A DNA stretch of 64,000 nucleotides from Acarospora socialis. Taxonomy: Eukaryota > Ascomycota > Lecanoromycetes > Acarosporales > Acarosporaceae. This document shows positions 1 through 9,887 of this stretch, one piece after another. The notes beneath the pieces were generated by a model. That model saw only the letters and a program-made list of their open reading frames with translations. It had not been told where the DNA came from and did not search any database. Numbering within the stretch: position 1 is the first letter of the stretch; the number at the start of each line of letters is the position of its first letter. The stretch lies in the NCBI GenBank assembly GCA_025617375.2, contig JAMYGW020000001.1:3720001-3784000 (forward strand), written 5' to 3'. A program made the position numbers and the translations under genes.

Positions 1-958
1 GTTGATTGTGTGTGAAGACGCATCCTATCGCATTCATCGTTCATAGCATGGGTGGGCTTGTCTGCAAGATGGTAACATATCTTCACATCCTTCTGGCATC
101 TAGCTGGCTTACTAACAAGTCCGTTTCCTTGTAGGCTTTGCTGCATTCCGCCGAGGCAAGAACCAGACAATATCAGCATATCAGAAACATCTCGCAATGC
201 ACTTGTGGTATTGTGTTCTTGGGGACGCCTCACCAAGGCTCTGCCCAAGCGACGTGGGGAGGCATACTTGCTTCGATGTTGGGATTTGTGAAGCAAGCTA
301 ACGTCGACGTTGTCAAGGGCCTCGAGAGGGAGGCTCCAGCTCTGACAGAGCTACAGAGGCGTTTTTACACCCTGCTAGCAAACCGTCGTGAAGAGGGAAG
401 CACCATCGAAGTCACATGTTGCTATGAAGAGCTTCCCGTCCCTATCGTAGGTACCGTATGTGACTGCCCGATGCCCAACGCCTCAAGCATGTATTGACAA
501 TGTGCTGCAGATTGTTCCATATCAGTCTGCTCAGATGGTGGACTGCGCCGCTATCGGTATACACGCAGACCATATGGGGATGACGAAGTTTGGAGGTGAC
601 GAAAGTCCTGGATATGTCAAGATCTTGGGAGAACTGCGGAGATGGATGGAACGGTGGACGGCGGAGAAGAAGAAGAAGGAGTCAGAGCAAGTACGTAATA
701 ACATCTTCTTGAGCTGTGAAGTCGCCGGCTCAGGAGTCAAGCTACTAATCTGGAAGCAATGCAGGAGTCACCCAAGGAACAGAATGTATATACCCTACAA
801 AGGTGCCAGTCTCTGGCGCTGCAAAACATACTGTATTGACTTGAACATAGGTAAACTATTCGTACCATACCACATTCTCGGGAGACAACAACCGGGGCTT
901 CCAGCTTGGACACAACACGGGGACTATTAGCGGCTTTACATTTGGATCCAGCCAGTGA
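1..958 (+). CDS. SesB-type alpha/beta hydrolase with C-terminal PP amyloid-like motif (5' truncated)
   Basis: The window opens inside the gene. Exons by hand: 1-71, 135-446, 511-690, 765-785 (21 nt), 851-958. Residues read through the nucleophile elbow V-H-S-M-G-G-L-V-C-K (catalytic Ser), then FLGTPHQGS, then the late IHADHMGMTKF block with the probable catalytic His. This order is that of the SesB/DUF676-type serine hydrolases attached to fungal NLR systems. The last exon encodes NRGFQLGHNTG, a perfect NxGxQxGxNxG motif, 14 codons before the TGA at 956-958. The intron before exon 4 contains a TACTAAT branch site, supporting the tiny exon. Family knowledge: SBP of the HELLP/SBP/PNT1 cluster has this layout, a hydrolase with a C-terminal PP motif. 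By inference it would be recruited by templated amyloid folding from the receptor next door. The substrate is unknown. Confidence 0.75.
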
Positions 959-1497
959 CGAAACCAACCCCTCATCGTGTCCATGTATATTCAGTCTGTT
1001 TGACCGCGACGAGGACATAGTGGACCTACCGACCTTAGGCGCATATGGGCTTTACAGACATGTTTAGTATTTTGTCGTTGGATCTCTACTTAAGAATAGA
1101 TTGATGGCGTCAAGTGGTGATTGCCCGATTACGTGCGTGGCAGCGCATTGGAAGCTTGTTAAGTATTAATTTTAGCCGCATATTAATCTTATGTCTTAAA
1201 GATAGCCCTAGTCATGCTGCTTGTACGGATTGTTTATAATAAAGCGATCCCGCCTCGATGTCAAAGTAGGATGGGTCTGTCCCATAACGATCGAAGATGG
1301 TTAAACAAGCTATGCGCGAAAGGGAATAGCCCGCTCCACACTCTAAAAACTGCAGCTGCTCGGGCGCGTCCAGCTCTGCAGCTGAGAACGGCACTGTTCT
1401 GCAAGAAATTAATGTTCGCCTCGCTCCTAGTCCACAAGACTCGACGCCTTCCTACGGATCAGATGGTCTTACAGTCGTCGACAATGCATTTGATATA
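959..1497. other. Intergenic region between hydrolase and NLR
   Basis: About 540 bp between the hydrolase stop and the chosen NLR start. The frame of the NLR is open upstream of its ATG back to a TAG near 1327, so a further 5' exon is possible, but that stretch shows no recognisable domain. This region should hold the hydrolase 3' end and the NLR promoter. Confidence 0.5.
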
Positions 1498-3734
1498 ATG
1501 GCTCTTACTGCTTCCACCGCCTTCTCGGGCCCAAACAACCGAGGCTTTCAACTGGGCCAGAACTCTGGGCAGGTCCATATCACCTACAACAACCAGCGGG
1601 GTAGGTCACTCCTCCCAGGACAACTCGACACCGAGCAACGCTAACCCCACTTCCGGCTTTGTTCCCATAGAAAGATCCCCATCGAGGCTTGAACCATCCT
1701 CCACCGTACCATTTCGCCGTGATATTGACTTCGTCGATCGCCATGGTCTCCTTGCCCAGATTCATGGGAAATGCTCCGCACCAGCCTCTCGCACAGCTCT
1801 TGTTGGTCTAGGAGGCGTTGGGTAAGCTCATCGACGCACGACTTGTTTGCATGTCAGGGACTAATTCTTTGAAAAGCAAGTCACAGCTTGCGATTGAGTA
1901 TTCCTACCGGGTCAGGGAGGAGTCACCGGAAAGCTGGGTCTTCTGGGTCCATGCAAGCACTACAGCCAGGTTTGAAGAAGGTTACAGGACGATTGCCGAC
2001 AGAGTCAAGCTTTCTGGTTGGGATGAGCCAAAAGCTGACATTCTATGGCTCGTCCGCAGCTGGCTAAGCGACGAGGCAAGTGGCCGTTGGGTCATGATAC
2101 TCGATAATGCTGATGACCCCGCCATCTTCTTCAACCCACAAAGAGGCATACAATCTACCCCAGGCGGCAACTCGATCCTGGAAGCATCATCCCTCTCTGG
2201 CTTTCTCCCGCAAAGCGAGAATGGGTCCGTTCTTGTCACGTCTCGGAATGAGGATACAGCTTTCAGGTTGACGGGAAGTCATGAAAACATTATCAGGGTC
2301 AAGCCGATGGGTGAGGGCGATGCTCTAGCCCTCTTGCGCAAGAAGTTAGGGGGTGAGTCCAATCAAGACGATGCCGTCGAGCTGGTGCAGGATCTCGACT
2401 ACATGCCTCTTGCCATCACTCAAGCTGCCGCGTTCATCAAGCAAAGGGAACCTCGGACGACGGTATCAAGGTATCTGAGAGACTTTCAGAAGAGCGACAA
2501 GGACAAAGCGAACCTCCTCAACAGAGATGCAGGAGATCTTCGCAGAGATTTCAGTGCCTCAAACTCCGTCATCACCACCTGGCAGATGTCCTTTGAGCAT
2601 ATTCAGCAAGTAAGACCTTCAGCTGCTCAGCTGCTGTCACTGATGAGTTTCTTTGACCCACAAGGGATACCTGAGGCGCTGCTACTCTATGAAGGAGACA
2701 ACAACATCGACATGGACCGCGAAGGCGATACTAATTTTGAGTTTGAGGATGACATCTTTACTTTGACAAGCTACTCCCTGATCACCGCTAGTCAAGCAGG
2801 TGGATTGTTCGAGATGCATCCACTTGTGCAGTTCACGGCCAAGAGATGGGTGGAGGCTCACGGAGAGCTCGGAGAGTGGACGGAAAGGTATGTGACGATA
2901 ATGTACAGGGCTTTCCCGACAGCAGAGTATGAGAACTGGGAAAAGTGCCGAGTATTATACCCGCACGCTCAAGCAGTGCTGGCATGTCGACCACCTGATA
3001 AGGAGTGTTTATTGCAACAGGCTACGGTTCTGATGGAGGCTGGATGGTACTCTCGAGCCAAGGGGAATTACATAGGGGCAGAGGAGATGATCCGACGAGC
3101 GCTGGAGGGGAGGGAGAAGGTGCTGAGGAAGGATCACCCTTTCACGCTGGCGAGCGTGCACGACCTGGCAGTAGTGCTGCGACGTCAGGGCAAGTATGAA
3201 CAGGCAGAGGAGATGAATCAACGAGCACTGGAAGAATATGAGAAGGTGCTGGGGAAGGAGCACCCATACACACTGACAAGCATCAACAACTTGTCAACTG
3301 TGCTCCAGAACCAGGGCAAGTATAAGCAGGCAGAAGTGATGCAGCGACAAGTCTTAGATGCAAGAGAGAAGGTGCTAGGAAAGAATCACCCTGACACACT
3401 GATGAGTGTCAACAATCTGGCATTGATGCTACAGAGTCAGGGCAAGTATGAGCAGGCAGAAGAGATACAGCGACAAGTCTTAGATGCAAGAGAGAAGGTG
3501 CTAGGGGAGGATCATCCCAACACGCTGATGAGCGTCTACTGCCTTGCCTACTTGCTCCACAAGCAGCAGGGGTACAAAGATGCATCAGCACTGTACCAGA
3601 GGGCGAACGACGGCTTCAAGAGGACACTTGGGGTCGACCATCCCACCACTCTAGCGTGCTCCCAGCATCACTGTTCCATGCTAGAGGCGATGGATGGTCT
3701 TGCAACTGGCTACGGCGGTTCTGGCCGCGGGTAG
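1498..3734 (+). CDS. PNT1-like NLR: PP motif, NB-ARC, TPR repeats
   Basis: STAND-type receptor. Exons 1498-1600, 1671-1821 and 1877-3734 give 703 aa in frame. Residues 14-24 read NRGFQLGQNSG, an exact NxGxQxGxNxG PP motif right at the N-terminus. PFRRDIDFVDR precedes the nucleotide-binding domain. The P-loop GLGGVGKSQLA (about 78-89) is split by an intron, Walker B is WVMILDNADD (about 154-163) and the GLPL-like DYMPLAI lies near 259. The C-terminal part from about residue 475 is a run of 42-aa kinesin-light-chain-type TPRs. Known architecture: PNT1 receptors detect a ligand with the repeats and oligomerise through NB-ARC. They then template the PP motif onto partner proteins. The hydrolase upstream carries the matching motif. 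The first ATG before the motif was taken as start. I infer a role in incompatibility or defence cell death. Confidence 0.85.
3063..3690 (+). repeat. 126-bp tandem TPR-coding repeats
   Basis: The segment GGCAAGTAT(G/A)AGCAGGCAGA recurs at 3189, 3315 and 3441, exactly 126 bp (42 codons) apart. The surrounding units share long identical stretches, for example the block around AGACAAGTCTTAGATGCAAG in consecutive units. High identity between units is typical of NLR repeat arrays that change in copy number and are homogenised. Confidence 0.85.
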
Positions 3735-5740
3735 CAGGTAATACAGCTCAGGCAGAAGATGATGGAGCCAAGGCAGAGAAGGCTGGATGACGAAAGGCCT
3801 AGCACTCCACCGTCGATGAGCAGGCTTGCAGCAAGCTGCAGGGAGCTGGATCGCAGGCAGAAGGTAGCAGCGCCAGATGACGGCCATGCAAAAGGTCAGC
3901 TTGAGAATACTGTACAAGATGCTCAAGGTATGGTCATATAGCAAGTATGTTCTCCGGCTAAAGCTCGAAATGACTAATCCAAGGACCTAGTGGCGGCGGA
4001 CAGTGGATAGGAAAGCTTAGAGCTACAGGTCCGCAAGCCAAGCAACTCGCCGGACAGAATGACTGCTTCGAAACTACCGATTCAGATACCATCAACTTCC
4101 AGCTATCCAAGACCTTCCGCCTTCAAGACTCGTGTCCCTAAACAGCGAGTTCGGCGAACTCAGGCGCCTTATGCTTTCTAGCGCAGTCCAGCCGTACGTA
4201 TGACCGATGAAACCAGTAGACGACTGGTTGTGGACCGAGCTCTGAAAGGCCTCAGCAAAGATACCCGGGGCATTAGAGACATCCAAAGCTTGCGTGTGGG
4301 AGACATACCACATCGGTGTACGTTACGTAGAGGCAGCTCAAAGCCGTCACCGTCGCTGTTAGAACTCAACCCTTCCTTTCTCCACCGACAAAGCCACCTG
4401 TTCGATGCGAGAGCAGCCCCTGCAGTGAGGACACCTGCTCCAACCACGAGCATAAGTGCCACGCCGTCACCGTCACCGACTTGAAGCTCAGAAACCAAGA
4501 TCAAGCTGGTGTTGTTTCCGTGTTAACTACAGATGAGCCACCGCAATCGGACAAGCTTCGACCGAGCTATAGTGGAGGCACCAGACAACGGCTGGACGGG
4601 ACGCATTTCTGTGCTTAGAGCCATGGAGGACGAGAGCTGTGATGGACGAGGAGTCTCTAAACTTAACATCTCCACGGTGTAACCAGGATGAAGAGTGTGA
4701 ACGGGCCGTACGTGATGGGTGTTTATTTGCAGTCGACGGGCTTGATGTATCCATCTCTTCCTAGCTGTACCGACTTGCAGGCCCCTTGCTCAGTCTTCCG
4801 AGGGTTGCGATCCTCGTGCGACGAAGCGATCCACATAAGGGCTTGCAAAGCTGCATTAGCAAGCAAGGTGACAGCCAAGTATAGTGCAAGATTCTGTGGG
4901 ACAAACTCTGCGGTCGCACAACACAAGCCGCATAGTCAACTAGTCCAAACACAGAAAAGAGCGAGTGGTGCAACCTGTCCCGTCTGTGGTTGAGGCATTA
5001 ACCCGTCATTAAACGAGCTGTTTCACGGCTGCTCGCAAAAGCCTCCGAGTTCAAGACCTTCGAGTTACGCAGGCACTGATCAAGACGATTCCGCTTTTGG
5101 TCGTAGCATGACGTGCATTGTGAACGACGCGACACCCAGGTTTGTCTAGGAAACTGGTTAAACATCTGTTTCCACTTCTTTTCTATTCCCTCTTCCATAG
5201 GTACATTTCAGCCCTCAATCTAGGTAACTTTCGTCACCCCACGTGCACGGCCCAGCTGCACCTCCCATGGTTTGTCACGGCACTAATTTAATTGCCGATA
5301 TCAAAACCTTATCTGCCTAGCGTACCAACACCTCACAGCTAAGTGAAGCTAGCGGCTCCCAGGCTGCCCTAAGTAGGTAGGTACTTCGTACTAAGTAAGG
5401 TACCTTACACTCTACGAAATGCATTTTCGAGGGACAGTACTCAAGTACTTCACGTTGAAAAACCTGTGATGAATCTTTCTCTCACACAGTTTGTATTGTG
5501 ATGCTACAGAATAGAAGCACTCAAGATAGACCAAGACTAGGAACTAGGTCTGGACCTAACCAACCAGCCTTCGAGCATAACCAATCCACGCTATCGCGCG
5601 TCCCCAAGAGGCGCTACCATGAGTGTTCTCAGACGCCAAGAAAGTACCAACCTCCTCCCCACCATTTCAGACCAAACCCGTATCGAGAGACAGGATATAG
5701 ATCGCCAATCTAAGGACGACGCAACATAAGCAACGAAGCA
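3735..5740. other. Two-kb interval without an intact gene
   Basis: No complete gene is supported. One spliced reading, 3759-3940 joined to 3986-4138 over an intron with GTATGG donor and CTAAT branch, gives a short unrecognised protein. Protein-like fragments at 4090-4620 are listed separately. From 5200 to 5500 the DNA is rich in short TAGGTAGGTAC/AAGGTACCTTA motifs, and 5500-5740 is probably the 3' flank of the next gene. Confidence 0.4.
4090..4620 (+). pseudogene. Decayed coding fragments, family uncertain
   Basis: Three consecutive stretches read like protein but lie in different frames. One at about 4105-4195 contains LVSLNSEFGELRRLMLSS. One at about 4200-4300 contains TDETSRRLVVDRALKGLSKD and then IRDIQSLRVGD. 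A third at about 4333-4618 contains the Cys/His-rich PVRCESSPCSEDTCSNHEHK. The first two join naturally if a frameshift near 4198 is assumed. The look is of a fungal signalling or ankyrin-type protein remnant, but I cannot name the family. No PP motif is visible in any frame, so it is not shown to be the missing effector of the neighbouring PP system. Confidence 0.3.
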
Positions 5741-7063
5741 TCAGTCGCTTATCTCCACGACTTCTATCTCCGTCGAAGCATTACTTCCCCTGCTCGGCAG
5801 CAGTCCCTGCATGGACACCAACTCCTGCCTGACTCTCTTCTTTCGCCTTACTCGACGCGCCCGCACCTCATCGGCATCCGAGTCCTCATAAAGCGCTTCC
5901 ACATCTTCCAACCCCATCCCATCGTCGAACTCTCGCTTCATGACCATTCGCCCAGAGCGCGGCGGCGTCAGAAGAGGCAACGATTCACTTGTCTCTGGTT
6001 TCTTCCCTCTTATAAAGCCCGGAGGAGACTTGAACGTCGCTTCACCTTCCTCTCCTCGCCGCATCCCATCTTCGAACCCCCACTTCGCAGTCTTCCGTCC
6101 TGAAGGTGGCGGCGTCCGAAGAGACAGCGCTCCACTGCTCTCGACCTCCTCGCCGTCCACAAAGCCCGGAGGGAACCTAAATGCCACTTCACTCTCGCTC
6201 CCCTTCCCACTCCCGCCACCGGTGCCCGGAGAAGGAAGCCGTTCTCGCCTGCCGCCTTCTGCGTATCGAGATGCCGTCCCACCCTTCCCTCTGCGTCGAC
6301 GATTAACAATCAAGACATCCTCCCAGATCCTTAACGGGTTCTGCTCCGCAGCGAGCTTATACGCCAGACTAAGCTGTTTCTTCCCGCGGATATTCTGCTT
6401 CCCCGCCGCCATCTGCAGATCAAGTGGTAAGAGGCGATGGCACGGAACCCAGACGCTGCACGAAGCATCCCGTATCAGCAGCGACATCCGAGAAAGAGAC
6501 CCGACATGCGCTTCAGCTACTCACCACTTATTCAGCGCCAGCAGTAATGCCGGAAACGTCCTTTTGCCAACCAGCTCTCCATGCTCGGTAAACTTCCTGC
6601 CCCATGTCCCGTCGCTTCGGCGGCTGCTAACGCGATGCTGCCAGCGGTGTTTGAAGAACTGGGAGACGATGCGCTCGTTGCAGATTACGGCCGGCCAGGG
6701 ATCCCATCCGTCGCGCTCGACGAGCCAAAATTCGCCGGGCTCGGCGGCTATTTGCGCGAGTTTGAGAGCCGTGGCTTCGATTGCTGACGAGGGTGTGTGG
6801 GGAGGTTTCGATGGGGGTAGAGCTCCTCTAGAGGCTTCGGGTTGGGTTTCGAATGGTGCTGTCGATTCGGATCTGGCGTTCCGCGTATCGCCGGGCGAGG
6901 CGGTGTTTTTGATGGCTGGTTCGCTTGGGGCTGGCAATGCAGGAGGAGTCTGAGGCGGTGCTTTGAGTCGTGGGAAGAGGTGAGTGACGCGGTTGCTGTA
7001 CGGTGAAGGACTCGCAAACCCGGGTTGGCCTTGTCCTGTGGAAGGACTATTGAACCCAGTCAT
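5741..7063 (-). CDS. PWWP-like domain protein
   Basis: Two exons, 7063-6525 and 6455-5741, with a 69-bp intron, give 417 aa. After a Pro/Ser-rich N-terminus (about 1-95) comes EFWLVERDGWDPWPAVICNE, then FPALLLALNKCVWVPCHRLL spanning the splice junction, then LPLD. This is the order of fungal PWWP-type chromatin readers: an aromatic start, a WP pair, and a final WVP-x-LLPLD strand. PWWP domains bind methylated histone tails and DNA. The C-terminal half is charged and contains two copies of a roughly 48-aa unit built around PPGF, TPP-x-SGR and F-x-DGM, and it ends with the acidic EIEVVEISD. A nuclear location is inferred. No catalytic domain is seen. Confidence 0.7.
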
Positions 7064-7997
7064 AGTCCAAGATGAGGGACGTCTGTGATGCCGGGCGTCC
7101 TAAGTCTTATGAGAGGAGTATTCACCAGCAGCGAAGTTCTCTTGAGTCAGCTTTGTGTTTGGCCAGCGTCGAAGTGCGCTAAAGTTAAGTAGGAGGTGCC
7201 AGCGGTTGATGAAGAACAAGATGATCTTGAGGTGATGTAATAACAAGCAACCTGCTTGTATGTACTTAGCTTCGATGGTCGAGAGATTTAGAAACGAGAG
7301 GTGAAAGTGAGGTGAGCTGAAGCTTCAAACGTTCCTCCACGAGTAGGGCACGCTCGAATAGCTCGCTAACCGTCCGACGATGAACCTACTTGGATCGAGT
7401 AAAGATGCTTGAGTATCATCCGTTCAATGATAGGTCTTGAAGCCGTTGAACTGTATTAGGGGCGCTGAGACAGGTTCAAAGGGAAAATTTGGCGCTGGAA
7501 ATATATAATCACGAAGCTTAGTCGAGTCAACAGCCGAGTAAGAGCACTCCAGTCATATTACACTTCCTGGCTAAGACAAAGGTTGCTCGTAGGAAGGTTG
7601 TAATCGATGCTTCAAAAGTAAAGTTCTGAGCACCAGAACAACATACTGTTCACTTCGCATCGCAAATCATGGTAGGGTGCGATGACCGAGAGAAGCAAGC
7701 AGAATACCAAGAGTCGTCAAGGGTGACGAGCGATGATTCTAGGCACTCGAAGCTGAAAGAAACCACCGCATTCTACCAGAAGGGAGCACCGTGATAAACC
7801 AGAAAACGTGCCAACTTCTCCACCCGAAGTTGGCAAACCCTGCGTCATAGAAATGACGGGCGAGTATGCTGTCTCCAACCAGCTGGGAAGGTGAACCTTC
7901 TAGACACACGAAACAGCAGCCACACCAAAGGAAAGCACAGCCGTCTTTAACCGCTCTCATGTCCTCCGCTACCGCAGATGATCCCGACGTTTTGAAA
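7064..7997. other. Intergenic region
   Basis: About 930 bp. It holds the upstream region of the PWWP gene and the 3' flank of the FAR-17a-like gene. No coding frame or RNA gene is supported. Confidence 0.5.
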
Positions 7998-9065
7998 TCA
8001 AGAAAGTAGGTGTACATGAAGTCTTCCTTCAGACTTCTTCGTCATGTCCTCCCGTAATCCGTGTAGGCCCCGTTGCACCAAGAACATAGTGACTGTCATC
8101 GCCATCATATTAATGATGGCGACGATCGTGGCTCTCCAGCCCTTGTAGTTTGGATCCAGATATTTATAGACATACTTCCCAGTCACGAGACGTCCGACAC
8201 CGGTCCAGAGGAAGTAGATGATGCAGAAGACGAGAAGACCGGCGATGTGGGTATTCAGTCGCTGTGACACGTGTAAGCACAAAGGTGTCATTGTACCGGC
8301 AGACGTACTACCTTCTCTTTCCGGACGCTACTCAACACAAGGATCTCGACTAGCGCAATGATGGTGTTGATCGCATTGATATTGATCAGTACGAAGGCTT
8401 TCAAGGCTCCATCGCCGAGTGGGTTTCCTTCTGCGCCGCCTTGGACGGGTGGTCGGGGTGCAGTAAGTTTGTGAACTAATGAAGTGCTCCACCTGGGGCC
8501 AACGTGATCGAATGCTGAAGCGGTAGGAACCAAGATCAACCAGAAGGCTATGGTGACGACGAAAGGAAGAGTAACCGCGGCTGTGTAGAATATTGAGAAG
8601 AGGATCTGATTCTTTGCTTTCGGACTTGTTACGCGTGGGATGCGGAAGGGAGCGGTCGCTCTGGTCCAGAAGCTGGGAACGTCCATCGTCTCTTCAAACG
8701 CCTGGTTATGGGGCTTAACGAAATGCTGTACGGTCCATGTCTGAAAGTCATGTCAGTGTATAGCATACTAGATCACAGTCGGGCGGGAGCTAACGTACGA
8801 AAGTAATCCAGTAGTATATAACCTGGATGACATAGCTGACATTGCTGATAGTGAAGGGGAAAAGTCTTCCCCTTCCGGCATACATGATTTCGAAAACAAG
8901 GTCCAAAGCAAGGACGGTTGTCATGTAGACAGCAAGCAAGCCTCGCACAATCATCAATGACTTCTGGCCCAGGAAAAGCCATGGCGAATGACAGACGCGT
9001 AAGAAGATAGGGTGGTCCTGAGGCGGAGTTTTAGCCTTTGGGAGCAGCGGCTCGGTGTCTGACAT
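7998..9065 (-). CDS. FAR-17a/AIG1-like multi-pass membrane protein
   Basis: Three exons, 9065-8799, 8740-8312 and 8261-7998, with introns of 58 and 50 bp, give 319 aa. The start MSDTEPLLPK is the last ATG before the conserved body. Five to six hydrophobic segments are visible, including VRGLLAVYMTTVLALDLVFE, FYTAAVTLPFVVTIAFWLIL, INAINTIIALVEILVL, THIAGLLVFCIIYFLW and IVAIINMMAMTVTMFLV. The block LFPFTISNVSYVIQVIYYWI and the downstream TW-x-VQHF fit the FAR-17a/AIG1 family. Animal members hydrolyse fatty-acid esters of hydroxy fatty acids using a conserved Thr and His. I cannot align those residues with certainty here, so the activity is an inference. Confidence 0.7.
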
Positions 9066-9887
9066 GCTCGGTGTACGTGGGAATCGTAAAGCAGCTGTAC
9101 AATTTTCCAGGTTATGAGAGGGAGCGTCAAGAAACGATCTAAGATAGGGTGTGTGATGGACAACGTAGAAGGATGGTGACGAAGGTAGGCGATAGCTCGA
9201 GGCAAGAAAATCAGGCATTGTCAAACCGGGAGAACAGAGATAGACGTGCCGAAAAATATCAGTCGGGCTGGCAATTACTACAAATAGCAGGAACGCATGA
9301 CGAGCTCCGGAGCAATAACGCCGACCTTGACTCGTGGAAGGAGCGTACGGATACGTGGGTAGTACTTTCAGATGCAGCTGGCTAATTGGACTCAAATCGT
9401 CAAGAACATGGATAGAAGGCACAGAAGTCATCTTTGACAAGCAGTACACAATGAACAATAGCTATAGCAGTAGCTACTGTGTACTGCTTGAACATGTCAT
9501 CTGTAGGGATTAGGTCTTACTATAGGTCATGGAACAGTCGCAGGTATCCAGCTCTCTCCTGAAGAATAGATATCTCGTCATATTTGCACACGCTGTTGCT
9601 GTCATTGATAACTGGACACCGTAATCCAAGACAGCAAAAGTCCCAACAACACTTCCAAGAAATGTAAAAGGGTCCAGTCATCTTCAAAGTCTCTTACTCC
9701 CATTCATAAATGACCTTGCTGGAGTTATTCCAAATGTCTGTTAAACCCTACCCACATGCCTACCTTCAGCGAGTCATCACGGTTCTGTCTTGGCATTGCT
9801 GTTAAATCTTCATATGATGCAAGCAACCCTTCCTTCTTATCTGTATGATCTTGAATTCTGAACTCGAGGGCTATATCAGTGAATGGT
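9066..9887. other. Intergenic region with a perfect hairpin
   Basis: About 820 bp between the FAR-17a-like start and the HET gene stop. It contains a 13-bp perfect inverted repeat: CAAGCAGTACACA at 9438-9450 and TGTGTACTGCTTG at 9478-9490, with a 27-nt loop. Nothing else is supported. Confidence 0.55.
9438..9490. repeat. 13-bp inverted repeat, 27-nt loop
   Basis: The two arms are perfectly complementary. The loop itself contains the partly self-complementary AGCTATAGCAGTAGCTA. The hairpin lies 370 bp upstream of the FAR-17a-like start and 400 bp past the HET stop. It is not followed by a T-run, and its function is unknown. Confidence 0.6.

Noticed and set aside
1212-1498. Frames on both strands before the NLR
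   Set aside because: No motif, and they are not needed to start the NLR at 1498.
3759-4138. Two-exon small protein after the NLR
   Set aside because: The splice signals look acceptable, but the protein has no family features and overlaps a better-reading decayed frame. It is mentioned only under the interval.
5940-6953. 337-codon plus-strand frame over the PWWP gene
   Set aside because: The minus strand carries the PWWP motifs and a proper intron. The plus reading is Pro/Ser/Arg filler.
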